The notes under the pieces were generated by a model, which was given only the letters and a program-made list of their open reading frames with translations, was not told the origin of the DNA and did not search any database. A stretch of 64,000 bases of DNA from Rossellomorea aquimaris (GTDB taxonomy: Bacteria > Bacillota > Bacilli > Bacillales > Bacillaceae_B), in NCBI RefSeq assembly GCF_008180865.1, contig NZ_VTEX01000003.1, positions 436,501-500,500 of the forward strand. Direction: 5' to 3'. How positions within the stretch are numbered: position 1 is the stretch's first letter; every line of letters starts with the position of its first letter. Shown here piece after piece: positions 23,536 to 32,329 of the stretch. The position numbers were made by a program, and so were the translations under genes.

Positions 23536-25989
23536 TTATTTCATTAATTTTTCTGCTACTGTCTCACTTACAGCATTTTCACCGCCAAGAATATGGAAAT
23601 CCTTCGCTTTTAATTCATTAATTGCATCAGAAGTGACAGAAGGCAGGTCATTAGGATGTACTAATAGCATAGAAGCATTTTCTTTTGCCGCAAGTACAGA
23701 ACCGGCTAATGCATCTGCGAAATTCTTTCCAGTTGCCACGTATACTTGTGTAGATGGATTAAGGTCTGTCGCGATTTTCGCTGCCGTGCCGTAACGGTCT
23801 TGACCGAAGTAACGTGTCGCTTCAGGAAGTGATTCCAATACGTCCTTGCTTACTACAGCTTCTCCACCGACTACAATCGTACTGCCGATTCCTTTTAAAG
23901 CTTTATTTGTTTCAGCTGGAAGTTTATCAGAGTCCGTCAATAGGATCGGGTATCCATTGCTCGCTGCATAAGAAGCGATGGCGAGAGCGTCAGGGAAGTT
24001 CTTGCCGTTTGCTACTACTGCTTTCTCCGGGGATCCCCCAAGACTAGCAGCGATGTTCACAGCCGTTTCCCAGCGATCATCTCCGCCGATACGATCAACA
24101 TCAAGTCCCATTCCTTCAAGCTGATATTTCACATAGTTACTCACAGCACCTTTTCCACCTAGAATAATGACATTCTTTGCACCAAGGCGCTGGATTTCTG
24201 CTTTTGCAGCTGCATTTAATGTCCCATTTTCAGTTAACAAAATCGGCGCATCATGTTTATAGGCAAGAGGTGCTCCTGCAAGGGCATCAGGGAATGAATC
24301 GCCGCGGGCAAGGATAACTGTATCTGACGTTTCCCAACCTTTTTTCGAAATTTCAACGGCTGTCTCGTATCGAGTATCACCAGTAAGACGTGTTACTTCC
24401 GGTGCTTCTTCTTGTACGATTCGATCTTCAACAGCTGGTGAAATAGGGTTGTTCTTTTCAAGGTAAGAAGTGAACACCTCAAAATCGACCACGAATAATT
24501 CTGTCATGCGGCCATCTTCTTTCGCTTCCTTGAACATTGTATAACCGTCTCCACCATCTGCAGTAAAGGCGTTTGTTGCCACAGAGTACATCATTTCAGG
24601 GTCAATCTCTTCAAATCCGTTGTCTGTCTTCACTTCTACGGACCATACTCGCTCCCCGGCAGGCTTGCTTACATCATACTTGAAGTTAATCCCTGAAACT
24701 TGAAGGAATTCACCTGGTGCGTCTTCCCCTTCAACTCTGGATACACTGTGCTCAAGGGCATCCATAATTTCTTGTCCCGTTAAATCAAGAGTGACCAGGT
24801 TGTTTCCAAATGGCATAGTGGTCAATACTTCCCCAAGAGTGATTTCACCGGCATCGATTGAAGCACGGATCCCGCCACCATTTTGAAGACCGATATGCGT
24901 TTCCACGAATTCATTCGCTTTCGCAACCATACCGTCCGCGATTAAGTTTCCTAGGTTTGTTTCTTTTCGACGTACATCGGCACGTTCTCCATCAAGAGCT
25001 ACCTTCGTGTTCCCAACAACTTCTTTTTTCAAATCATCAAGAGGCGCTTTGAACTCTTCAACCTTCGCGAGTGCGTCTGCATCTTCTTCATAGCTTTCAA
25101 GGTCCAGCACTTCTCCGTCATGGCTAGTTACTACACCTTCATCATCAAATGTTACATCCAATAATCCAAGCAGGTTCAAGTATTCGCCAGCTTGAACAAT
25201 CAGTGTCGGCTCTTCCTTCTCAATAACCACAGGCTCGTCAAGAACAGTATGAGAATGACCACCAACGATTACATCAATTCCCTCTACTTCCTCGGCTAAC
25301 TCTAAGTCATTCGAGTATCCCAGGTGAGAAAGGACGATGATTTTATTGACTCCTTTTTCTTTAAGCATCGCAATTGTAGCCTTTGATTTTTCAACTGCAT
25401 CTTCAAATACGACATTTTCACCAGGGTTAGAGATGAATTCTGTATCTGGAGTCGTTAATCCGTAGATTCCCACTTTCTCTCCATCTACTTCTTTGATCAT
25501 TGCAGGGTAGACGTTACCACCATCGCCTGGCTGACCGATTTCGCCTTTGAAAAGTGGCTCTAAATCCTTGTCACCTGTAACAGTCACATTGGATGAAACC
25601 ATCGGGAATTCCATATTTTTAATGAAGTCTGCAAGAGTTTTGGAATCTTTATCGAATTCATGATTACCAAGTGTCATTGCATCGTATTTAAGCTCATTCA
25701 TAAAGTGAAGGTCTGCCTGTCCAAGGTATTGTCGGAAATACAGAGTCCCTGAGAATACATCACCGGCGTCTAAAAGTAAAGAGTTCGCTTTTTCAGTGCG
25801 CAGCTCATTTACTGCCGTCACTAAACGTGGATAGCCTTCCACATGAGCATGCGTATCGTTGGTATGCATAATCGTTAAATCAAACTCTTCCCCTTCTGCT
25901 GAAGCTGAAGTTGCAGGAGATACTGCAAAAATCGCAGCGGCCAGAGCTGCAGTTGATAATACACCGTATAAAGGTTTTTTAATATTCAT
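23536..25989 (-). CDS. Secreted 5'-nucleotidase with three CWB2 repeats
   Basis: 817 residues. Sec signal ending SATSASAEG. A calcineurin-like metallophosphatase domain has IMHTNDTHAH (about 43), LDAGDVFSG, TLGNHEFD (about 113) and VGGHSHT (about 245); the 5'-nucleotidase C domain (about 330-500) has RKETNLGNLIADG and NGGGIRASI and ends in AFTADGGDGY. Residues about 535-817 are three cell wall-binding type 2 repeats (RLTGDTRYETAVEIS; ILARGDSFPDALAGAPLA; VIILGGKGAVS), holding the enzyme at the envelope. It removes phosphate from extracellular nucleotides. The adjacent upstream nuclease has the same anchor module. No gene symbol assigned. Confidence 0.93.
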   Translation of the reverse strand: MNIKKPLYGVLSTAALAAAIFAVSPATSASAEGEEFDLTIMHTNDTHAHVEGYPRLVTAVNELRTEKANSLLLDAGDVFSGTLYFRQYLGQADLHFMNELKYDAMTLGNHEFDKDSKTLADFIKNMEFPMVSSNVTVTGDKDLEPLFKGEIGQPGDGGNVYPAMIKEVDGEKVGIYGLTTPDTEFISNPGENVVFEDAVEKSKATIAMLKEKGVNKIIVLSHLGYSNDLELAEEVEGIDVIVGGHSHTVLDEPVVIEKEEPTLIVQAGEYLNLLGLLDVTFDDEGVVTSHDGEVLDLESYEEDADALAKVEEFKAPLDDLKKEVVGNTKVALDGERADVRRKETNLGNLIADGMVAKANEFVETHIGLQNGGGIRASIDAGEITLGEVLTTMPFGNNLVTLDLTGQEIMDALEHSVSRVEGEDAPGEFLQVSGINFKYDVSKPAGERVWSVEVKTDNGFEEIDPEMMYSVATNAFTADGGDGYTMFKEAKEDGRMTELFVVDFEVFTSYLEKNNPISPAVEDRIVQEEAPEVTRLTGDTRYETAVEISKKGWETSDTVILARGDSFPDALAGAPLAYKHDAPILLTENGTLNAAAKAEIQRLGAKNVIILGGKGAVSNYVKYQLEGMGLDVDRIGGDDRWETAVNIAASLGGSPEKAVVANGKNFPDALAIASYAASNGYPILLTDSDKLPAETNKALKGIGSTIVVGGEAVVSKDVLESLPEATRYFGQDRYGTAAKIATDLNPSTQVYVATGKNFADALAGSVLAAKENASMLLVHPNDLPSVTSDAINELKAKDFHILGGENAVSETVAEKLMK

Positions 25990-26162
25990 TTTGGTTAATC
26001 CCTTCCCGTTCTTTTGTAGGTTTTTGTCGGAACCTCATCCACAAAGCCCATTATATAGTAATTTTATGAAAAAATGTGATAATTTTACTAAATATTAAAA
26101 CAAATCTGGTTCTTTTTACATATGAGGGCAGGGCAGGACTCCCCCTGCCATTTTTCCATAAT

Positions 26163-29100
26163 CTATTTCTTGAGTTGTTTTACAACTTCTTCACTAACGG
26201 CATTTTCCCCACCAATAACACGAAAGTTAGAAATATCATCCATATCAATTGCTTCCATAATATCTTCTGGTACTTCCTCTTTCTTCACAAGAAGGATTTC
26301 AGCACCTTCTTTTGCTGCAAGGACAGAACCTGCAAGAGCATCGGCAAAATTAGTCCCTGTTGCCACAATTGCCTTGTTAGTTTGAGGAGTTAAGTGTTTC
26401 GCAATTTCAGCAGATGTTTCGTAACGGTTCAAGCCACTATAACGGGTCGCTTCTTCAAAACTGTCGAAAATCTCAGTACTGATTGCATTTTCTCCTCCAA
26501 CCACGATTTTTTCGTCAATGTCTTTTAATACTTTATTAGAGGCTTTTGACAACTTGTCTTGAGCAGATAGTACAATCGGATATCCATTCTGTGAGGCATA
26601 AGAAGCAACAGAAAGGGCATCGGCGAATTGGTAGGCATTTGCTACAATCGCTTTTTCAGGATCTCCATCCAATTTGGCAGCGATATTTGCCGCTGTTTCA
26701 AATCGATCGTCTCCTGTGATACGGTCTGTTTTCAAACCTAATCCTTTAAGCTGATATTGAACATACTTGGATACAGCACCTTCGCCACCAAGGATGATCG
26801 CTTTCTTCGCACCTAAACGCTTGATTTCATCTTGTACTTCAGCGTTCAAACTGCCTTGCTGCGTCAATAAGATTGGTGCATCATGTTTGTAAGCAAGTGG
26901 AGCTCCTGCAAGGGCATCCGGGAATTGATCGCCTCTGGCAATGACCACTGTGTCTGCGGACTCCCAGCCTTTTTTCGATATTTCAATAGCTGTGTGGTAA
27001 CGATCGTCACCAGAAATGCGTTCTACCTTATTTTCAAACTGAATCTTAGCCAGGACAGGATCGTGATCACTCGCACGACCATCTTCTTCACTAAAATCAG
27101 AGTTGATGTTGATACTATCGATCATCGTTGTCTTTGCCAGATTATTCGTCACTAGAATATGATCAAGAACTTGAGAGTTTCCTTGATAAATATACGTGTA
27201 GCGTTCCTCTGCAGGAAGCTTTTCCATCATATTGGTCAAGACGTCCCCTTCGAGAGTATTGATTGGAGCAGAAAATTCGAAGTCGTTCAGGTCACCAAGA
27301 ACCACAACGTTTGCACCTTCGACCTTTTCGTTCACATCATTCACAAAATCATTCAGTACTTCGGCTTGTTTAAGTCGCTGTACTTCACTACCAAGCACAA
27401 CAGGATGATCTGCACCGAATAATGCGCCGTCTCCACCTTTGGAGTTAAAGTGGTTTGCTACGACTATTACTTTTTCACCGTTAAACATGAATTCGGCTGC
27501 AAGGGCTTTACGTGAGTCGTCAAATGCTTCATTAGTCGGATCGATTCGACCAGGGTTATGAGTAAGTCCATTTTCATCAACACCCACGGAAGTCACCGCA
27601 TCCCCGGCTTCTTTATCAGTCAATTGGACACGTTCAGGGTTGTAGATGAAACCTACACGGATGTTTCCACCAGGCTGCCCGCCATCTGTTTTATCAACAG
27701 GAGCGATATCGGTGAATTCATAAGACGGTCCGCCAGCTTCTTCAATGGCCTTGATGATTGTTTCGTATGATGCACTTGCATCTGTCGTACCATCATCTGT
27801 TGGTCCATTATTATCCTGAACCTCGACCAGGCCAATAATATCAGGCGTTTTCATATTCGAAACAATTGAGTCAGCAATCTTCTCAACTTTACTTTTTTCA
27901 ATTCCAGCATAAAAGTTTTCAATATTGTAAGAAGCAATCGTCAGATCTTCTTCTACCGGAGTGATCGATGTTACTTGCTGCGCTGTTCCCCCATCAACTA
28001 CTGTAGGGAAAGCTCCTGTTGGACGGATCTTAAAGTTGCTATAATCATAGCTTACGTTTCCGGTAACGGAACCATCCAGCATATCACCTGTTTTCACATT
28101 GATATTCATGCCGTCCACGTCGATCAACATGCGCTCAGGGTTATAATCCTCAGGAGAAATCAATACTCCCCCCGCTCTTGTGCGAAGTTGATCTTCACTA
28201 GTGTTAACCACTACAGGGAGTTCATCATATTTTACCGGACCTGTAATCGTGGCATCCGGAATTTCAATCAGCATTCCTTCAAGACTTTCATAGAAGTCCA
28301 GTCCATCAGTTTCGGGATCGAAAGAGGTCATTTCATCATCTTCAATGATCTCAGTCGGCGGTACGCGATCTACCCCCATCATGATGGCAGCAGGTACTGT
28401 ATTGTCTGAAGATTCTACAGTAACGGCTGATGCCGTGATTTGAGTTGTCAGAAGATCTTTAGCATCATCATATCCATCTTCTCTCCACTCTTTTACCTGA
28501 CCAGCCACATTTACTTTGTCTCCGACCTTGACAGAATTGCCCTTTGCATAAACATAGATTCCTTCAGAAGTCGCCAGACTATCGTCCGGTGTCTCCTCCT
28601 GCATATAAAATGCATTGGAACCTGCCTTCGCTGTCACGATTCCTTGAACGTTAGAGACGGTCATATTTTCGTAAGGAGAGGTATGGGAATCTCCTTGAAT
28701 ATCGTGAATGCTTAAACCATCTGCAGATTTAAGGATTTTGTAAGTGAAAGTGGAAACACCGCTTGTGTCTCCCTCTTTTACAACAACTGCCTTGATTGTG
28801 ACATCTGCAGTAAGTTCGATCGGTGTGGTATATTCTGGACTGGAAGCTGTCGGATCCGTTCCATCCATTGTGTAATGAATGGATCCATCTTCAGTTGCCG
28901 TTTGAAGTGTAACCATCGTTCCATCTACAACAGACCCTGAAGCTGGATCAGCGGTTACAGAGAAGGCGGTTTCAATGACATCTGAAGTATTACGGGGGAC
29001 CAGTTTATATTCGTCGAAGTTATAATCAACCACCCCGCGAAGAATTTCGTACGTTTTGCCGACTTCAAGCATCGTACTATCATTTGGTTTGATAACGAAC

Positions 29101-30134
29101 TCACCAGAGCTGTCTGTTGCAGTGAAATTACCGTTGCCGTCTTTGGATTCCACTGTCACATCCGTAAATTCAACAAACATTCCTTCGTGATCTTCACCAT
29201 TTTCAGCTGAGAGGTCTGTAGAGATAAGAGAGGCTGGTGACGGAACGCCCTTGTCTTCTTCTGTAATTTCCACGTTTGAAGCAGTCGCTTCAATTTGCTG
29301 CATGCCATAATAATCGCTAAGTTTTCCTTCAGCAACTACTTCGTCACCCGGCTCGGCAGTAAGACCGCTGCCACGGACGATGACACCTGCAGTACCATCC
29401 TGGATGAACAGGTTCGTCTGTCCGCCTGCTTCAAAGGATGCAGTCGCAATACCTTGTACTTTAACAACCGTACCTTTAGGAGCTGTACGTGCTTCAGCGA
29501 TGGTAGATAGTTCAATAGGTGTCGGTTCAGGAGCCGGTTCATCTGATAGATGCGTTCCGAGATCACTGAATACATCTTTGCCTTGATCAGTCCATTCTAC
29601 GGATAGATCAAATGCATCGGTTACGTCTACATCTCCTGTCAAAACAGAATCATTGCGAGTAATAGAGACATCAGCTGCAAAACTGACCTTTACACCTGTC
29701 TGACCGATAGAATCAATAATGTTATCATTCTTTTTTAAGGTAATCGGATCGTCACCGTTAAAATTAATCACGTAACTATCCACAATATCAGCCTGGGCAA
29801 GAATTTCAGCATCTGCATCTTTATGGGCAATCACGAAAACTTCTCCTGCATCGAGTGTCCCGGATAACGGTAAAATCTTATCGGTGGTCGCCGCACCATT
29901 GCTATGTAATTCCAAGGAGTAATTCGATAAATCAATTGCTTCACCAGTACCGTTATATAGTTCAATGGCCTTATTGTAACTGGATCCTTCGATATATTCA
30001 GAAATGATTAAGTCCTGAAGTGCCTCGTCTGCAGCGGATACGTGCTGAGTTAGAGGAGGCGCAAACAAGCTTAAAGCCATACTGGAGGCAACTGTTACAC
30101 TTAACAATTGACGCTTCATTGTTTTCCCGTTCAT
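26163..30134 (-). CDS. Secreted multidomain nuclease with CWB2 anchor
   Basis: 1323 residues. After a Sec signal (about 1-34) come a lamin-tail domain (LIISEYIEGSSYNKAIELYN, 40-150), an OB-fold nucleic-acid-binding region (VKVQGIATASFEAGGQTNLF, about 210-390), a CHB_HEX_C-type Ig-like domain (HYTMDGTDPTASSPEY, about 400-470), a second OB-like region (to about 620), an endonuclease/exonuclease/phosphatase domain (IASYNIENFY about 740, ANHFNSKG, VVLGDLNDFEFS about 950, RASDHDPV about 1020), and three CWB2 repeats (about 1027-1323). It probably degrades extracellular DNA at the cell surface, as ExeM/YhcR-type enzymes do. A perfect cre box lies 111 bases upstream of ATG 30134. The nucleotidase gene follows on the same strand but 170 bases away. 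Confidence 0.9.
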   Translation of the reverse strand: MNGKTMKRQLLSVTVASSMALSLFAPPLTQHVSAADEALQDLIISEYIEGSSYNKAIELYNGTGEAIDLSNYSLELHSNGAATTDKILPLSGTLDAGEVFVIAHKDADAEILAQADIVDSYVINFNGDDPITLKKNDNIIDSIGQTGVKVSFAADVSITRNDSVLTGDVDVTDAFDLSVEWTDQGKDVFSDLGTHLSDEPAPEPTPIELSTIAEARTAPKGTVVKVQGIATASFEAGGQTNLFIQDGTAGVIVRGSGLTAEPGDEVVAEGKLSDYYGMQQIEATASNVEITEEDKGVPSPASLISTDLSAENGEDHEGMFVEFTDVTVESKDGNGNFTATDSSGEFVIKPNDSTMLEVGKTYEILRGVVDYNFDEYKLVPRNTSDVIETAFSVTADPASGSVVDGTMVTLQTATEDGSIHYTMDGTDPTASSPEYTTPIELTADVTIKAVVVKEGDTSGVSTFTYKILKSADGLSIHDIQGDSHTSPYENMTVSNVQGIVTAKAGSNAFYMQEETPDDSLATSEGIYVYAKGNSVKVGDKVNVAGQVKEWREDGYDDAKDLLTTQITASAVTVESSDNTVPAAIMMGVDRVPPTEIIEDDEMTSFDPETDGLDFYESLEGMLIEIPDATITGPVKYDELPVVVNTSEDQLRTRAGGVLISPEDYNPERMLIDVDGMNINVKTGDMLDGSVTGNVSYDYSNFKIRPTGAFPTVVDGGTAQQVTSITPVEEDLTIASYNIENFYAGIEKSKVEKIADSIVSNMKTPDIIGLVEVQDNNGPTDDGTTDASASYETIIKAIEEAGGPSYEFTDIAPVDKTDGGQPGGNIRVGFIYNPERVQLTDKEAGDAVTSVGVDENGLTHNPGRIDPTNEAFDDSRKALAAEFMFNGEKVIVVANHFNSKGGDGALFGADHPVVLGSEVQRLKQAEVLNDFVNDVNEKVEGANVVVLGDLNDFEFSAPINTLEGDVLTNMMEKLPAEERYTYIYQGNSQVLDHILVTNNLAKTTMIDSININSDFSEEDGRASDHDPVLAKIQFENKVERISGDDRYHTAIEISKKGWESADTVVIARGDQFPDALAGAPLAYKHDAPILLTQQGSLNAEVQDEIKRLGAKKAIILGGEGAVSKYVQYQLKGLGLKTDRITGDDRFETAANIAAKLDGDPEKAIVANAYQFADALSVASYASQNGYPIVLSAQDKLSKASNKVLKDIDEKIVVGGENAISTEIFDSFEEATRYSGLNRYETSAEIAKHLTPQTNKAIVATGTNFADALAGSVLAAKEGAEILLVKKEEVPEDIMEAIDMDDISNFRVIGGENAVSEEVVKQLKK

Positions 30135-30244
30135 TTTCTTCCCCCTGTTCGTAGTTTAGTAAAGTGGTAGATTCGCCACCATCTACCAGTATACAACAGG
30201 ATTTGTCATAATAGTGTAAAAATAGGGTAAATTAACTGAAATTT

Positions 30245-30258
30245 TGTTAGCGCTTACA
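30245..30258 (-). promoter_or_regulatory. Perfect cre box upstream of the nuclease gene
   Basis: On the minus strand TGTAAGCGCTAACA matches TGWAANCGNTNWCA at all 14 positions. Suggests CcpA control of the surface nuclease. Confidence 0.7.
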
Positions 30259-30293
30259 TTAATATTGAGTAAATTTGAACTATAAAAATTGAC

Positions 30294-30337
30294 AAAGCCC
30301 GGTTCTGGAGCGGATTAACAGCTCTTGAACCGGGTTT
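30294..30337. terminator. Terminator after the AbgT gene
   Basis: AAAGCCCGGTTC and GAACCGGGTTT form an 11-12 bp stem with a long loop; suits the minus-strand gene ending at 30379. Confidence 0.75.
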
Positions 30338-30378
30338 ATGATTATTTTTTAGTTAAATGGGAATAACCTTACTATTTT

Positions 30379-31908
30379 TCACAGATAAACCCCTACCCCT
30401 GGACCAAACGGAATACCTAATAACGCAAAAGTCAGAAGTAACACGATCCATACCGATAAGAACGCTATCGTATAAGGAAGCATCAGTGAAATCAAGGTTC
30501 CAAGGCCCGCTTTCTTATCGTATTCCTTCATAAAGGCGAGTATTACGATGATATACGGGTTCATCGGGGTGATGATATTCGTTGATGAATCCGCAATACG
30601 ATAGGCGGCTTGTACAAACGCCGGGTTATATCCAAGTGTCGCAAACATCGGGATGAAGATCGGTGCTTCCAATGCCCATTGAGCGGATCCACTAAAGATC
30701 AGTAGATTCAATAATGCTGTCAACAGGACAAATCCGATAATGGCGGCGAGTCCCGTCATATTGATCGATTCGAGGAAATTCGCTCCGCTGACGGCTACCC
30801 ATGTCCCTAGATTCGTCCAGTCAAAGTAAGCGATAAACTGTGCGGCTGCAAAGATTAATACGATATAACCGCCCATGTCTTTCATGGCTTCTGTCATATA
30901 CTTGGGTACGTCTCTTGACGACTGAATTTTTTTCACTGTAACGCCGTAAGCAACCCCGATCACAATAAAGAAGAATAGTGTGATGGGAATGATTCCAGAT
31001 AAGAAGGTAGAAGGGATGAGTCCCCCATCTTCATTTCGCATCGGAGAGTCCGGCCAGGCAATCGAGACGACTAACAGGACGATGAAGGCTAATCCTGCCA
31101 GGGTTGCATTTCGGAGTCCCTTTCCCTCTAAAGGACTCTCTTCTTCTAATGTTTTATCTACTTTTCCTTTGTATGTCCCTAAACGCGGCTCTACAATTTT
31201 TTCTGTTACAAAAGCGCCTACAGCTGTAAGAAGGACGACAGATGCAATCATGAAGTACCAGTTATCCACCGGTGTGACCGTTACTTCGAATGCTTTGGCA
31301 GCTTCGGTTGATATCCCTGCGAGTAGCGCATCGGTTCCGGTAATGATAAAGTTTGCCGTAAAACCTGCTCCTACTCCGGAGAATCCGGCAGCAAGTCCTG
31401 CCAGAGGATGCCTTCCCACCGTATAGAAAATCATGGCGGCGAGTGGAGGAATGATAACGAAGGCTGCGTCTGACGCCAGGTTCCCCATGATCCCTACCAT
31501 AATAACGGCGTATGTAATCAATCCTTTTGGAGCGTTCAAAACCGTTTTCTTGATCGCTGTTTCCAGTAATCCTACCTTTTCCGCCAATCCAATCCCGAGC
31601 ATCATCGCCAGTACGAGGCCGAGTGGAGCGAAGCCTGTAAAGTTATCGAGCATGGAGGTCAGGATGTATTGGAGTCCCTCTCCGGAGACGAGGCTCTTGA
31701 TCGCTAACTCTTCTCCATTTTTCGGATGTATAACCGTCACACCCAGACTTGAAATAAACCAGGAAAATAAAACAATAAAGACAGATAAGTACACAAACAA
31801 CATGAATGGGTCAGGGAGTTTATTCCCTACCTTTTCGATTCCACCTAAAATTCGAAGATATCCCTTCTCCTTTTTAGGTGAATTCGGCTCTAAATTGGGA
31901 TTTGTCAT
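30379..31908 (-). CDS. AbgT family transporter
   Basis: 509-residue membrane protein of the AbgT family (p-aminobenzoyl-glutamate uptake in E. coli; antimetabolite efflux in some relatives). Conserved blocks: KLPDPFMLFVYLSVFI, GFAPLGLVLAMMLGIGLAEK, GNLASDAAFVIIPPLAAMIF, GFSGVGAGFTANFIITGTDAL and ADSSTNIITPMNPYI. GGAGTGACCTC precedes ATG 31908. It sits beside an M20 amidohydrolase operon, mirroring abgABT, and carries the same upstream palindrome as that operon, so the pair probably import and cleave amide-linked amino-acid conjugates. Confidence 0.93.
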   Translation of the reverse strand: MTNPNLEPNSPKKEKGYLRILGGIEKVGNKLPDPFMLFVYLSVFIVLFSWFISSLGVTVIHPKNGEELAIKSLVSGEGLQYILTSMLDNFTGFAPLGLVLAMMLGIGLAEKVGLLETAIKKTVLNAPKGLITYAVIMVGIMGNLASDAAFVIIPPLAAMIFYTVGRHPLAGLAAGFSGVGAGFTANFIITGTDALLAGISTEAAKAFEVTVTPVDNWYFMIASVVLLTAVGAFVTEKIVEPRLGTYKGKVDKTLEEESPLEGKGLRNATLAGLAFIVLLVVSIAWPDSPMRNEDGGLIPSTFLSGIIPITLFFFIVIGVAYGVTVKKIQSSRDVPKYMTEAMKDMGGYIVLIFAAAQFIAYFDWTNLGTWVAVSGANFLESINMTGLAAIIGFVLLTALLNLLIFSGSAQWALEAPIFIPMFATLGYNPAFVQAAYRIADSSTNIITPMNPYIIVILAFMKEYDKKAGLGTLISLMLPYTIAFLSVWIVLLLTFALLGIPFGPGVGVYL

Positions 31909-31934
31909 GAGGTCACTCCTTCAAATAATGTTTT

Positions 31935-31949
31935 AAGGAATAATTCCTT
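31935..31949. promoter_or_regulatory. AAGGAANNNTTCCTT operator upstream of abgT-like gene
   Basis: AAGGAATAATTCCTT, 27 bases upstream of the AbgT start. The flanking sequence CCGTTAATA on the gene-distal side is shared with the matching site at 37426-37444. No other copies were seen in the window. Confidence 0.65.
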
Positions 31950-32085
31950 TTTACTTCCGTTAATAAGTATTTCGATATCGATTGTATAAATCCTTCTTAT
32001 TTTTTAATATTTATGAGAAAATTTTAAATTTACGGATTACTGGATCAATGCACAGTGCAGGTTCTTCATACCGCTAATGATTTCC

Positions 32086-32185
32086 GTGCAAGACTACGCT
32101 TTCCGCGGGTAGCCCGTGAGCCTCCTCGGCAAGCCTGCGGGGTCTCACATAAGCTACTCTTCCCGCAGGAGTCTTCGTCTTGCAC
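32086..32185. repeat. 100-bp dispersed repeat of Bacillaceae type
   Basis: Bounded by inverted ends GTGCAAGAC (32086-32094) and GTCTTGCAC (32177-32185). Inside are TTTCCGCGGG, GAGCCTCCTCGG, CTGCGGGGTCTCA and CCCGCAGGAGTC, the word order of a GC-rich repeat I recall from many Bacillaceae intergenic regions. It has no coding capacity of its own and looks MITE-like or REP-like. Confidence 0.75.
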
Positions 32186-32235
32186 TCCAATCAACCGCTG
32201 GAGAGAGCTAAAATCTAAAAGTACATTGAACATAG

Positions 32236-32285
32236 AAAAACCCGAACTAATTTGCGTAATATAATGCAAATTAGTTCGGGTTTTT
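32236..32285. terminator. Strong bidirectional terminator
   Basis: AAAAACCCGAACTAATTTGC pairs over 20 bases with its complement around a 10-base loop. It closes the M20 operon on the minus strand. Confidence 0.93.
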
Positions 32286-32329
32286 CTTATACTAGAACAC
32301 TTTTGTCCCAGCCTCAATTAAAGGTCCAC

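Noticed and set aside
26126..26157. GGCAGG/CCTGCC stem downstream of the nuclease gene as terminator
   Set aside because: The T-run is on the wrong side for the minus-strand gene, and no + strand gene precedes it; too weak to call.
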